From Alteromonas gilva (GTDB taxonomy: Bacteria; Pseudomonadota; Gammaproteobacteria; Enterobacterales; Alteromonadaceae), in the NCBI RefSeq assembly GCF_028595265.1, contig NZ_JAQQXP010000001.1, positions 2,542,001 to 2,606,000 of the forward strand: DNA of 64,000 nt. Reading direction: 5' to 3'. The first letter of the stretch is position 1. Every line of letters begins with the position of its first letter. Shown here one piece after another: positions 19,442 through 27,881 of this stretch. Made by a program: the position numbers and the translations under genes. The notes below the pieces were generated by a model. That model saw nothing but the letters and a program-made list of their open reading frames with translations. It had not been told where the DNA came from and did no database searches.

Positions 19442-19651
19442 ACTGTTTGTAGATTTCCGTAACAAGCTGCTCTGTGTAGTCAGGCAATGATGCAACGCTC
19501 CGCCATCAATAGCAACTCTTAGCGACTTTACAAACCACTGCCTGATATTGTTGCCGCCCATCTGCTGCACCCCCTTCCCCTACCGGGGTAAATCAATGGT
19601 TTTCAGTTTCTGGTGTTGCGTTCATGGTGATGTGCAACTTGACAAGCATGC

Positions 19652-19683
19652 GTTCTTTATATAGAACGTTCTTTATATCGAAC
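19652..19683. promoter_or_regulatory. Tandem palindromic operator upstream of XRE-azlCD
   Basis: Two 16-bp units, GTTCTTTATATAGAAC and GTTCTTTATATCGAAC, lie end to end. Each has GTTC/GAAC arms. They end 21 bases before the regulator's start codon, a likely site of autoregulation. Confidence 0.7.
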
Positions 19684-19704
19684 AACTCTGCATATTTTTA
19701 CGCT

Positions 19705-20226
19705 ATGGATCAACAAGCACTCAGCGCACTCGGGCGTCACCTGCAACAGTTGCGCACAGAACGGGGCATATCATTGTCACAACTGGCGGTAAATGCCGGT
19801 ATTGCCAAGTCAAACTTGTCGCGCCTTGAGCAAGGCCAGGGCAACCCCACGCTGAATACTATCTGGCGCCTGGCGGTGCAGCTCGACCTTCCCTTCAGCA
19901 AGCTGATAGCGCCGGTAAGCAACCGCATAAACGAAGACGGCATTGAAATATTGCTCGTTGAACAAGGCGATGACAGCCCCAAGGTCGATGCGTACTGGAT
20001 GTCGATGGCGCCTCATACATCCCGGCTAGCCGAGCCCCATACCCAGGGAGCTACGGAGTCAGTGACGCTCATATCCGGTACATTAAAGGTGGGCCCCCGT
20101 CACCAGGAACGCCAGTTAAACGCCGGTGAAACCTATACATTTGCTGCCGATGAAGCACATAGTTACTGCACCGAAGCCAAAGAGGCGAGTTTCTTGATTG
20201 CTATTACCTATTGGGATAACGCATAA
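19705..20226 (+). CDS. XRE family regulator with C-terminal cupin domain
   Basis: A 173-residue transcription regulator. Residues about 8-62 form a helix-turn-helix (LSQLAVNAGIAKSNLSRLEQG), and residues about 100-170 form a small cupin-type sensor (GTLKVGP, LNAGETYTFAADEAHSY). This is the architecture of MerR-unrelated SutR/PuuR-like regulators. It lies one base before azlC and probably controls its own azlCD unit through the two palindromes upstream. The ATG at 19705 is preferred over a far-upstream start that would include the operators. Confidence 0.85.
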   Translation: MDQQALSALGRHLQQLRTERGISLSQLAVNAGIAKSNLSRLEQGQGNPTLNTIWRLAVQLDLPFSKLIAPVSNRINEDGIEILLVEQGDDSPKVDAYWMSMAPHTSRLAEPHTQGATESVTLISGTLKVGPRHQERQLNAGETYTFAADEAHSYCTEAKEASFLIAITYWDNA

Positions 20227-20227
20227 C

Positions 20228-20965
20228 ATGACCGACAACACACTCCACCACCACCGTATCAGTTGGTTGAGCGGACTGCGCGACGCCACACCGCTACTTG
20301 GGGGATATATTCCCGTTGCCCTGTCCTTTGGTTTAATCGCCACCCAGGCCGGATTTAGCGTATGGCAGGCTACCCTGATCTCTGCGCTTATTTACGCTGG
20401 GGCGTCGCAGTTTTTATTGGTGGCGATGATTGCTGCCGGCGCTTCGTTGTGGCTGGTCGTGTTAATGACCTTGCTGATCAACGCACGCCATATTGTGTAT
20501 GCCCCCAACCTGGCGCCGTATCTCAGCGACAGTCGGCGCTGGTTAATATTAATGCATGGTCTCACCGATCAGATCTTTGCCCTGGCGTTAAAACGGTTGC
20601 CAGAGTTACCTGCCAGCCAGCGTATGGGCTGGTACTGTGGCGCTGCCCTGCTGGCCTGGGTAAGCTGGATTGCTGGTACCGCGCTAGGTGCCGCGGCGGG
20701 CGCAGAACTGACTGCACAATGGCCACTGCTTGGCGAAGTGATGCCCTTTGCCCTGCCGGCGTTATTCCTGGTATTGCTTGCCCCTCGCTTTACCTCACAA
20801 CGTTGGTTTATTGCGCTTTGCGCCACCATTTTTACTGCCCTGGGCTTAACCCTGTTGCACTTTACCAATGCCGCTATTCCGGTCGCAGCCGCAACCGGGG
20901 CACTGGGTTATTATATGCTTGAGCGAAAATGGCGACTCCCCCATCCGCACGAGGAGGATACCTGA
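20228..20965 (+). CDS. azlC: AzlC family branched-chain amino acid exporter, large subunit
   Basis: AzlC with AzlD forms an exporter of branched-chain amino acids or analogues. The 245-residue protein has the family N-terminal segment PVALSFGLIATQAGFSVWQA, then IYAGASQFLLVAMIAAG and INARHIVYAPNL, with about seven helices. It directly follows the XRE regulator and is followed without gap by azlD. Confidence 0.88.
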   Translation: MTDNTLHHHRISWLSGLRDATPLLGGYIPVALSFGLIATQAGFSVWQATLISALIYAGASQFLLVAMIAAGASLWLVVLMTLLINARHIVYAPNLAPYLSDSRRWLILMHGLTDQIFALALKRLPELPASQRMGWYCGAALLAWVSWIAGTALGAAAGAELTAQWPLLGEVMPFALPALFLVLLAPRFTSQRWFIALCATIFTALGLTLLHFTNAAIPVAAATGALGYYMLERKWRLPHPHEEDT

Positions 20966-21325
20966 ATGACAACACAGATGGATAGCAGTACATGGCTGGC
21001 ACTATTGGTATGTGCTCTAGGTACCTATGCGATTCGTATGCTGCCTCTGGTTTGGACGCGCCGTCATCTTGCCAGGCAGCACAACAAGGGCGTGGCAAAT
21101 CAACTGCCGGAATGGCTTGGAATACTCGGCCCGCTGATGATTGCGGCAATGTTCGGCGTATCGTTGGTACCTGCCCGTGCCGACTGGGTTGGCGGGCTGG
21201 CAACCCTGGCAGGAACTGCCGCCACCCTGCTTATATGGCACCGCAGCCGTTCGTTGGGCAAGCCGGTCTTTGCCGGCGTACTGGTGTTTGGGCTGGTAAG
21301 CTGGGGATTGCCGCTATTCTGGTAA
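20966..21325 (+). CDS. azlD: AzlD family transporter small subunit
   Basis: A 119-residue membrane protein with four hydrophobic helices. GTYAIRMLPLVWTRR near the N-terminus and LGPLMIAAMFGVSLVP are typical of AzlD. Its ATG comes immediately after the azlC stop codon, so the two are coupled. Confidence 0.85.
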   Translation: MTTQMDSSTWLALLVCALGTYAIRMLPLVWTRRHLARQHNKGVANQLPEWLGILGPLMIAAMFGVSLVPARADWVGGLATLAGTAATLLIWHRSRSLGKPVFAGVLVFGLVSWGLPLFW

Positions 21326-21384
21326 TTCCGGGGGAGTCATAACATGGCTCACCCGTAACTATGCATTAAAGACACGGTAATTGG

Positions 21385-21795
21385 CTAAGGCTTAATCTCG
21401 TAATCAACCACAAACACGCCATCGAGGATGCCGAGCTCACCAAGCAACTCCCCAAACTTACCGTGTTGCGGATGTGGTAAATAGGTGTCTCGTGCCTGGG
21501 CATTTTCGAAGGTCATTTGATAGATATGGGTAAAACCCTGATCTAAATTCTCCGGGCTATTATTTACACCGTACTCAAAACTTAAAATGCCCGGGATGTC
21601 ATCTTTTAGTGCCCGGAACGCGTCGGTGACCTGCTTTATTTGTTCAGGGCGGCTATCAGGCTTATATTTAAAAACAACAATATGCCGCACAGCACCGTCG
21701 TTCAATGACGTGTCGGCGCTCTCGCCGGCCGCTTTACAGGTAAAAGCACTCAACACTAACAGGCTGGCAGTGAGGTACAATAATACGTTACGCAT
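21385..21795 (-). CDS. Dabb (stress-responsive A/B barrel) protein, exported
   Basis: A 136-residue protein with an N-terminal signal peptide (MRNVLLYLTASLLVLSAFTCKA) and a Dabb ferredoxin-like domain: VRHIVVFKYKPDSRPEQI at its start, and TYLPHPQHGKFGEL toward the end. Dabb proteins form dimeric alpha-beta barrels; many have no known reaction. A periplasmic location is unusual but common in this group. Confidence 0.8.
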   Translation of the reverse strand: MRNVLLYLTASLLVLSAFTCKAAGESADTSLNDGAVRHIVVFKYKPDSRPEQIKQVTDAFRALKDDIPGILSFEYGVNNSPENLDQGFTHIYQMTFENAQARDTYLPHPQHGKFGELLGELGILDGVFVVDYEIKP

Positions 21796-21932
21796 GGATT
21801 TTCTCTTACGGCATTTGAAATGTGCCGTACACCATAGCGAGCAAAGCTGTATCACGCAACAGGTTCGGTTGTTGTTAAACAATGAGAAAAGCCCGGTCAG
21901 CTGCCCCCTGCCGCGCTGAAACACAAGGACTG

Positions 21933-22190
21933 CTACCTGAAGAGTTTTCCGAGGAACTCTCCCACCTCAATGCCCAGCGCAAATATCATGATGGCACTGC
22001 AAATAATCATTAACGTCACCACGCCGCGACGTTCTTTATTGGGGATACTTTGAAACCACTTGGCTAAATGACGCATATTATTGGCTGTTTGATTGCGGGT
22101 ATTAAGGTCAGGTAAGTCATGGCATTCTAAGTGAACATTATTACGACAGCGACCTGAACAAAAACCAATTTTGTTTAAAGAACAAATCAT
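21933..22190 (-). CDS. Small Cys-containing protein with C-terminal membrane helix
   Basis: Not recognised. The frame of up to 85 residues has a Cys-rich start (CSLNKIGFCSGRCRNNVHLEC), a linker and a C-terminal helix (VVTLMIICSAIMIFALGIEVG). No start has a good ribosome binding site; translation could instead begin at 22076 and give only the 47-residue membrane part. Confidence 0.45.
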   Translation of the reverse strand: MICSLNKIGFCSGRCRNNVHLECHDLPDLNTRNQTANNMRHLAKWFQSIPNKERRGVVTLMIICSAIMIFALGIEVGEFLGKLFR

Positions 22191-22251
22191 AAAATTAAAC
22201 CTAACAGAGCACAAGCTCAGTAATCCAGCCACTCAAAGCCATATAACAGCG

Positions 22252-22542
22252 CTACTGTGAGTAAATCTTGTCGGTAGCTTGCTTTAACTCAGCATGGGGT
22301 AAAAACGCATCGCTGATGGTTAAAATGGCGTGCAGATTATTTTGTAATTTATCAATTTGCAGTTCGCCAGGAGTGACCGCCGTTTGCAATAAATGCAGTG
22401 CCATGTCTGCCAGTAATAAGCGCTGTTTTTCGTGCCAGTTATCATCCTGGCGACGCGCCGGATGCGCCAAAACGCTCTGCTCAACCTTTGCATGCAAAGC
22501 CCAACTTGTATCAATGATTGCCTGGCGCTGTGCGTTATTCAT
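22252..22542 (-). CDS. Hypothetical protein, helical
   Basis: Not recognised. About 96 residues, soluble, predicted helical from composition, rich in Gln, Leu and His. The start MNNAQRQAIID is chosen over a longer frame whose first part looks non-coding. Confidence 0.5.
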   Translation of the reverse strand: MNNAQRQAIIDTSWALHAKVEQSVLAHPARRQDDNWHEKQRLLLADMALHLLQTAVTPGELQIDKLQNNLHAILTISDAFLPHAELKQATDKIYSQ

Positions 22543-22656
22543 GTTTACTGTAATCCATTGCGATAATACCTGAGTGCCATAGTACCGAAACGCAGGGGGC
22601 AGAATGTACCCAAACATCCACAAATTAACACTAAATGTCTGCTTTGCGACGCTGAA

Positions 22657-23133
22657 TTAACGGTATTTAGCGGAGGTAATAAACTCACCAAATGACTCAC
22701 ACCACACCACCACCGTATTGTATTGGGTTAAGCGGGTGCCGGGCGCTACTTTTACCCTGAAATTTTTAAAGGTTTTTATATCGCCTATCTGCAGCATATC
22801 CGCCTTTAACTGGTCAAACTCAGCTTCTGTTTCGACAAACTGTGGCGATAAATAGAGTTTGTAGTCGGGACCGGGGGCAAGCTTACCTTGTAATGTAATC
22901 TCGCTTTTACCAATGGCTACCTTGCCCTCTCCCCAGTGAAGAAAATCACTTCCTTGCAAATCACGCTTAAATACACCGTGGTATTCGGCATTGGCAGCAG
23001 TGCGGGCAATTTCAGCATCGCTCGGGGCTGGCGGCGCGGTCAGGATGGGTAGCGTATAAATGCCTACAATAACGCCAAGTGCCAGCATGGACAGGTGCGT
23101 TATCGCGAGCAGCAGTATTTTTTTGATTTGCAT
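22657..23133 (-). CDS. DM13 domain protein, membrane-anchored
   Basis: A 158-residue protein: one N-terminal membrane helix (LSMLALGVIVGIYTLPIL), then a DM13 domain with GPDYKLYLSP and the closing YNTVVVWCESFGEFITSAKY, which carries the conserved Cys of the family. DM13 domains are proposed to take part in electron transfer or hydroxylation. An alternative start 11 codons upstream exists. Confidence 0.8.
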   Translation of the reverse strand: MQIKKILLLAITHLSMLALGVIVGIYTLPILTAPPAPSDAEIARTAANAEYHGVFKRDLQGSDFLHWGEGKVAIGKSEITLQGKLAPGPDYKLYLSPQFVETEAEFDQLKADMLQIGDIKTFKNFRVKVAPGTRLTQYNTVVVWCESFGEFITSAKYR

Positions 23134-23162
23134 GTGGGTCAGCCCAAATCGCTTAATATTAA

Positions 23163-23405
23163 TCACTTAACATCTGGCTTTCGTCGACCACCAATAGCGC
23201 TAACCAGCGCGTATCCAACCAGACCAAAACACATAAACGCCACTACGCCAGCCGGATACGCCATTAAGAGCATACCGGTTTGCCAGCCATAAAATGCCAT
23301 CACGGCGCATATAACCCCGAGTGAGCACTCTATGAGTAAGCTTTCCCAATGTAATCGGTAGTTTGAGTCGATAGGTCTGGCAAAAAAGTTAATCTTGAAT
23401 CCCAT
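23163..23405 (-). CDS. Small membrane protein
   Basis: Not recognised. 80 residues with two hydrophobic helices (CSLGVICAVMAFYGW and LLMAYPAGVVAFMCFGLVGYAL) and a basic tail. The start MGFKINFF is preceded by AAGGA. Confidence 0.5.
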   Translation of the reverse strand: MGFKINFFARPIDSNYRLHWESLLIECSLGVICAVMAFYGWQTGMLLMAYPAGVVAFMCFGLVGYALVSAIGGRRKPDVK

Positions 23406-23523
23406 GATTTCAATCCTTGAGTCTACATTCTCTGCATCGCACACAACTTATTTACGATAACAATTAGTTCACTTTCACAACGTGACTGCCGGCCGCACTT
23501 TAATTGACCGCGCCTTGAATACA

Positions 23524-23715
23524 TCAGGTATCGCTCGCGCGCGAGTGTATAAAGTCGTTATAACCTTGCTCAAAACCGTTTGCAAAAGGCTCGGCGGCTA
23601 ATCCGATACACAGACATATATAACCTGCAAGCATCATTTTACGGTGGTTTTTTTTAAAGCCGATAACAACCAATACCAGTGACACGCCGATAAACAATAA
23701 TTCAAAATTTACCAT
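23524..23715 (-). CDS. Small membrane protein
   Basis: Not recognised. 63 residues: two short hydrophobic helices separated by a basic turn (KKNHRK). The start MVNFELL follows GGAAG. Confidence 0.5.
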   Translation of the reverse strand: MVNFELLFIGVSLVLVVIGFKKNHRKMMLAGYICLCIGLAAEPFANGFEQGYNDFIHSRASDT

Positions 23716-23971
23716 ACTGACTTCCTTTTCAGTTGGGCCCAATCGGAACCCGTGAGTCTCTATTACCGCTATTTCAGCCGTCGTTAAGGCTGACTTTTGT
23801 AGAAGACGTCGCGGCCAGCTCAATGCTTTGAGCGTAGGTTAAACCATCAATTTTTGCACCTATTCCGGAAAGGCTCATAGCGATTTCATTTTCGCTGACT
23901 GTCGATACATACTCAAAACCAACAACACCATCTAAATTAATCGCAATCAGGGCAACCCCTCATACAACACA

Positions 23972-24253
23972 TTAACGCGCCGATACTCCCTGTTTTTCCG
24001 TCACACTGTTTGCACCGGCTCGCTCGATAACTTTGAGTAATACCGTTTGAATCGCTTCGTCATTGCGCACGTCACCCTTTGAAGTAAAGCTCTGCTCCTG
24101 CGGCTCACTCCCCTCCTCTAAAGTGAACTGTATAACAACCTCAGTGGCTAATTCTGCATTCTCACCAAAATATTCAATTGAAACCCACGGATACCCATTA
24201 AAGCCTTTGCTCACCTGTTTGGCGATTCGCTTTTTTGCTTTATCTACGTTCAT
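23972..24253 (-). CDS. Hypothetical soluble protein
   Basis: Not recognised. 93 residues, basic at the start (DKAKKRIAKQVSKGF) and acidic in the middle. It has no signal peptide or membrane helix. To its left an open but start-less frame (about 23775-23945, minus) may be a decayed gene. Confidence 0.5.
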   Translation of the reverse strand: MNVDKAKKRIAKQVSKGFNGYPWVSIEYFGENAELATEVVIQFTLEEGSEPQEQSFTSKGDVRNDEAIQTVLLKVIERAGANSVTEKQGVSAR

Positions 24254-24668
24254 CTCTACCCTTATGTGGTAATGAACTTTATCAATGTTGCCCCTGCTTA
24301 ATCAGCTTAAATGCCGGGACATTTACTTTCCAACGCTATACACAGCTATCGCATTTGATTAAACGGCAACTGGCATAATGCCGATGGTCGAAAGCCTTGC
24401 TGAGAGTAACTTACAGAATGCCGGCTCATAAATCCATGTAAATAAGGCAACTTCTGGCCAACTCATTCTGAGTATTAGCTACCCGGCCTATCACTTCTGC
24501 CAGTGACGAATGGTTTTTCAGGTGCTGAACAACGACGGCCATAGCAGAACAAAGCGGCTCAATAGTCAGGTAATTTCTGACTTGCAAAGCTTCGCAACAA
24601 GACGCAAGCGTTACGTTTCAGGGTTAAGGCTATTTCGCGGATTGCCAGAACAATTACACCGTGCTCAG
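24254..24668. other. Intergenic region without recognised gene
   Basis: About 415 bases. Frames on either strand lack a believable start and look like shadows. I see no attC core pair or strong hairpin. Confidence 0.4.
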
Positions 24669-25163
24669 TTATGCCTTGTTGCCGACGCTATTAATAGTAA
24701 AGCCTTCCTCAGGGGTTGGCGCTACAAAATACCGGGTGACCTGCTCGAACATCTCGGCGGTATCGGTTTTAGCCCTTTGTGGCTGCTCAATGCTCCGCTG
24801 TTGGATCTGCTTTAAGCAAACTGCATCCGCTACCTCAATATACACCAGACAATGCGGGGCATTAATCTCTGCAAAAATGCTCCGAAACCAATTTCGTTGT
24901 GAGATTGTGTTAGCGGGAAAATCCATTACAACGTTGGTACCACAAGCCAAAATGGACTGAACAAGCGCTTTGATCTGTGGTTTGAGCAAGTTTGAATACT
25001 CAATGTAATCACTGAGAGTCGCAATCTTATTGGGGTAGAGTGACGACAGCCACTCGTCTTCTGAGAGCAAAACAGCCGTGCATTGCCGCGCAATTTCGCG
25101 GGCTCTGGTGGATTTCCCTGAGCCCATTTTCCCACAGAAAAAGGTCAACGTTCCTTTATTCAT
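24669..25163 (-). CDS. P-loop ATPase/kinase-like protein
   Basis: A 164-residue nucleotide-binding protein. A Walker A motif, GKMGSGKST, stands at residues 11-19, and the rest is the size of small zeta-toxin-like or nucleoside-kinase-like P-loop proteins (later segments NVVMDFPANT, CLVYIEV). The substrate is unknown; similar stand-alone AAA_33 proteins are common in bacterial genomes. Confidence 0.75.
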   Translation of the reverse strand: MNKGTLTFFCGKMGSGKSTRAREIARQCTAVLLSEDEWLSSLYPNKIATLSDYIEYSNLLKPQIKALVQSILACGTNVVMDFPANTISQRNWFRSIFAEINAPHCLVYIEVADAVCLKQIQQRSIEQPQRAKTDTAEMFEQVTRYFVAPTPEEGFTINSVGNKA

Positions 25164-25328
25164 TACTGCTCTCTATTTTAATGCATAACAGGCAAATACA
25201 GCGATGCCGCTGTATGTTATTTAATGCCAGGCAAAGGGCCATGTTTGAGCCTTTACTTATGATTTACCTCTTAGGGTATACCTTACATTTTTACCACAAA
25301 AAGAGTCGGCAAACCTCAGGCCTTAGCA

Positions 25329-25736
25329 TTAGCCACTTGTTTTAAATGAGAGAATATAAGGCTGTGCAGGTTTACCCTTAAGATCTTTAAAACCTGTATG
25401 GCTGCGAGAGTTGATACTCAAGGCATAAACGGTGTTTTTTCCTAACGCTACTGGTATCACGAAAGTACGGCCGTCACTCTTAAAGTAAACCTGGCCAGTA
25501 ATTTTGGGGAAATTCGCTCCCTCAACCTGCACCACTGACCACATCTTTTGTGTCATCATGTCTTTACTGAATGTAACCGTTATTTCTTTTGTTGAGGGGG
25601 CAACGGCTGAACTACCTGCAACAGGTGTGCTGGTAACAACAACGGGGCTAAGATCGTCTAACGTAAGGGTTTGTGCTGCTAAATCTAAAGGCACTAAAAC
25701 CAGTAAAGCGAGGGTGAGTTTTTTAATAACATTCAT
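25329..25736 (-). CDS. Exported Ig-like (Big_5/SbsA) domain protein
   Basis: A 135-residue protein with a signal peptide ending near LDLAAQ and one bacterial Ig-like domain: VVVTSTPVAGSSAVAPSTK and ITVTFSKDM match the P-x-x-G/T...I-x-V-x-F-S-x-x-M pattern of Big_5 domains. Probably a periplasmic or surface protein. Start MNVIKK is used. Confidence 0.65.
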   Translation of the reverse strand: MNVIKKLTLALLVLVPLDLAAQTLTLDDLSPVVVTSTPVAGSSAVAPSTKEITVTFSKDMMTQKMWSVVQVEGANFPKITGQVYFKSDGRTFVIPVALGKNTVYALSINSRSHTGFKDLKGKPAQPYILSFKTSG

Positions 25737-25845
25737 ATTGATCATCCTTGATTTAAATTATTCATAGCGCTTAATACAATATATATCAAAAATATTATTC
25801 TTCGCTACGCAATGTCAACCTGCGCGTTCGCGCTCTGGCAGTTTT

Positions 25846-26196
25846 TTACCGGTAACGTTCCGTTTTTACTATAAGGGCAATTGCGGTAAAAATATGGAAA
25901 AACAGCCCTAAGAAAAACCAAAGCACTGCATTGCGACCGGTTATTTTAGCCCACCACGCACAGAAAAAGGCAAAAAGTAAAATGCCCAACCCGTTATTTT
26001 TAACACTCTCTTGTAGCTTTAAAATATATGAGTGATTGTTACTTTGGTTATATTCCAACCGTTGCACTTTATACTGAAGCGCAATCACGGCTTCCTCTAA
26101 CTCAGCAATAGTAGGTTGCCTTTCTGCTGCGAGCGACAAAGCAGTATTTTGAAAACCGAAACACAGAAATACTAAAAATAAGAAAATCCTTTTCAT
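25846..26196 (-). CDS. Membrane protein with FCAxWAxxTGRN motif
   Basis: A 116-residue protein: signal peptide, a coiled-coil-like middle (ELEEAVIALQYKVQRLEYNQ), then FAFFCAWWAKITGRNAVLWFF and a final helix. The C-terminal half matches the cassette protein at 57920-58159 (FCAYWAQETGRNTWLWFF), so a shared small domain is found both outside and inside the integron. Function unknown. Confidence 0.55.
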   Translation of the reverse strand: MKRIFLFLVFLCFGFQNTALSLAAERQPTIAELEEAVIALQYKVQRLEYNQSNNHSYILKLQESVKNNGLGILLFAFFCAWWAKITGRNAVLWFFLGLFFHIFTAIALIVKTERYR

Positions 26197-26240
26197 TGTG
26201 CTAAATCTCCTTTTGCACGTAACGTTTTGCGATGTGTCGC

Positions 26241-26630
26241 TTACTGCACGCCCTGCTCAAACCTGGTGAATGATGCAACTTCGGTAATCCATTCGAGTTG
26301 CGACTCACAAAAGATATTCATGGCTGGTTTAAGGTTTGGTGCATTATTAATAATACCCAAATATAAGATTTTTACACCGGCCAGTTTATGGTTTTGATTG
26401 AATACTGGCGTGCCACAACGCTGGCAAAAACTTTTAGTGGCATTATCCGAAACCTGAACCGTTGTTAAGGTGCCTTTATGCAAAACAAAGTCTGTATCGG
26501 GCACTACCACATAGGTTGAAAAAGCACTGCCATTCATTTTACGGCACAAATTACAGTGGCAGTTTACGATGGCTCTGATGTTATCCGAGGCGCTAAATTG
26601 AATACCATTACAGTTACAACTTCCTTCCAT
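26241..26630 (-). CDS. GFA family (glutathione-dependent formaldehyde-activating-like) protein
   Basis: A 129-residue zinc protein of the GFA/CENP-V fold. Three Cys pairs bind Zn: GSCNCNGIQF, NCHCNLCRKM and CQRCGTPVF. Named for the Gfa enzyme, but most members have no proven reaction. The start with an AAGGA site is at 26630. A second GFA protein is encoded in the integron at 49015-49425. Confidence 0.85.
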   Translation of the reverse strand: MEGSCNCNGIQFSASDNIRAIVNCHCNLCRKMNGSAFSTYVVVPDTDFVLHKGTLTTVQVSDNATKSFCQRCGTPVFNQNHKLAGVKILYLGIINNAPNLKPAMNIFCESQLEWITEVASFTRFEQGVQ

Positions 26631-26665
26631 AAAACATTCCTTTAAATAATCAAACGGTATAGCCT

Positions 26666-27256
26666 CTATGCGGCCCTGAGCCACCCTTTTTCAGTAGCGA
26701 TGTCGATTTGCTCGAGTACGTACGTCCACAATTTTGGCGCAATCTCTTGCAGGTGTTTGTTACGGTTAATCACTTGCTGTTTGCTGACATTATTTTCAGA
26801 CCAGCTACCGCCTTCATTTTGCATGTTTTGCAATAACGGAAGAACCCGGTCCATTGATTTAGCAAACTTTGCATCCGCGGTTTCGGCAATTTCGAACTCT
26901 TGCCACAGTGAAAGATAAAACGTCCTTTGATCCTCTGGCAATAGTCCAAAAATACGTGTTGCTGCTTGCTGCTCTTTGTCTGATTGTTGTGAAAGGATCA
27001 CCTTTTCATCGAATGCAAATGTATCTCCTGCATCAATCTCTACAATGTCATGAATTAACAACATGAGCGTCACGCGGTGAATATCGATAGGTTGTTCTGC
27101 ATAGGGCGCTAAAATATTCGCCATTAATGCAACATGCCAACTGTGCTCGGCACTGTTTTCATAGCGATTGTTATCAGTTTTAATTAACGCTTTGCGATAA
27201 ACCGATTTCAGTTTATCCATTTCGAGTAAGAAACCGAGTTGTTCCGAAAAATTCAT
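26666..27256 (-). CDS. HD domain hydrolase, YfbR-like
   Basis: A 196-residue metal-dependent phosphohydrolase of the HD superfamily: ENSAEHSWHVALMA supplies the first His, LLIHDIVEIDAGD the His-Asp pair, and KSMDRVLPLL the distal Asp. The closest described enzymes are 5'-deoxynucleotidases of the YfbR type. Confidence 0.85.
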   Translation of the reverse strand: MNFSEQLGFLLEMDKLKSVYRKALIKTDNNRYENSAEHSWHVALMANILAPYAEQPIDIHRVTLMLLIHDIVEIDAGDTFAFDEKVILSQQSDKEQQAATRIFGLLPEDQRTFYLSLWQEFEIAETADAKFAKSMDRVLPLLQNMQNEGGSWSENNVSKQQVINRNKHLQEIAPKLWTYVLEQIDIATEKGWLRAA

Positions 27257-27426
27257 TTTTACATATCCGAAAAGTGTTTAAGTTTGCACAAGACGCATAG
27301 CTGTGCTCGTTCATGAACAATTTGCTTTGGGGGAGCGCAATGCAAATGTCTGCGAGTGTGAGTTTACCCGAAGCTCAAAGGTGATGTTAACAGTTGCTGT
27401 AGCACGCGTCACCGAACCCAAAAAAG

Positions 27427-27591
27427 CTAAAGCGCACCTGCCATTTTCAACAAAAACAATACAAAGCTGGCAAATAAAATAACCCCAACAATCACCATGG
27501 CCGTAAATGTTTTAGAACGTTGCATGGACGATGCTAATTCTTTTCCTGGCAATAAGCCCAATGCCATCAACATACTTTCCATAAAACTCAT
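27427..27591 (-). CDS. Small single-helix membrane protein
   Basis: A 54-residue protein with one strong membrane helix (TAMVIVGVILFASFVLFLL) after a short soluble start MSFMESMLMALGLLPG. A GGGAG site precedes the ATG by a suitable distance, which makes it likely real despite its size. Function unknown. Confidence 0.55.
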   Translation of the reverse strand: MSFMESMLMALGLLPGKELASSMQRSKTFTAMVIVGVILFASFVLFLLKMAGAL

Positions 27592-27616
27592 GTTGCTGCT
27601 CCCTTTAGTATCACCT

Positions 27617-27742
27617 GCTAACGCCCTTTAGTTTGGCGCTTAGCTATAGTGACATGCAATTTTACCTACGACACCCCGCTTTTAGCGGCAGTAACCAGCG
27701 CGTTGCGTACCAAATTTAAGCTCTTCATATTCTTTGTTATCA
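27617..27742 (-). repeat. Possible decayed attC, far distal end
   Basis: Starts CTAACGCCC and ends TTTGTTATC as the array sites do, but internal pairing is poor. If real, it is the left limit of the array. Confidence 0.3.
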
Positions 27743-27881
27743 CGCTAAAAACCTTTCAGTCTGCATTAACGTATTAACACATCGAAGTACTCATTTACCA
27801 AGTGCGTTTCTTACAAGCAATACCTGGTGTCGGAAATACTAAGTTGTTTAACTCACATTAACTAACACTTTTGGAAGGCCC

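Noticed and set aside
23775..23945. Open minus-strand frame reading LDGVVGFEYVSTVSENEIAM
   Set aside because: It starts right after a stop, lacks a start codon with a ribosome binding site and is under 60 codons. It may be a decayed gene but cannot be supported.
24510..24815. Plus-strand frame of 101 codons opposite the P-loop ATPase gene
   Set aside because: It overlaps a well-supported gene on the other strand, has no ribosome binding site and no recognisable domain.
25186..25222. CATAACAGGC with an ATACAGCG/CGCTGTAT hairpin as an attC
   Set aside because: The left core and a short stem look right, but there is no right arm or GTTAY core at the expected distance. A chance palindrome is as likely.
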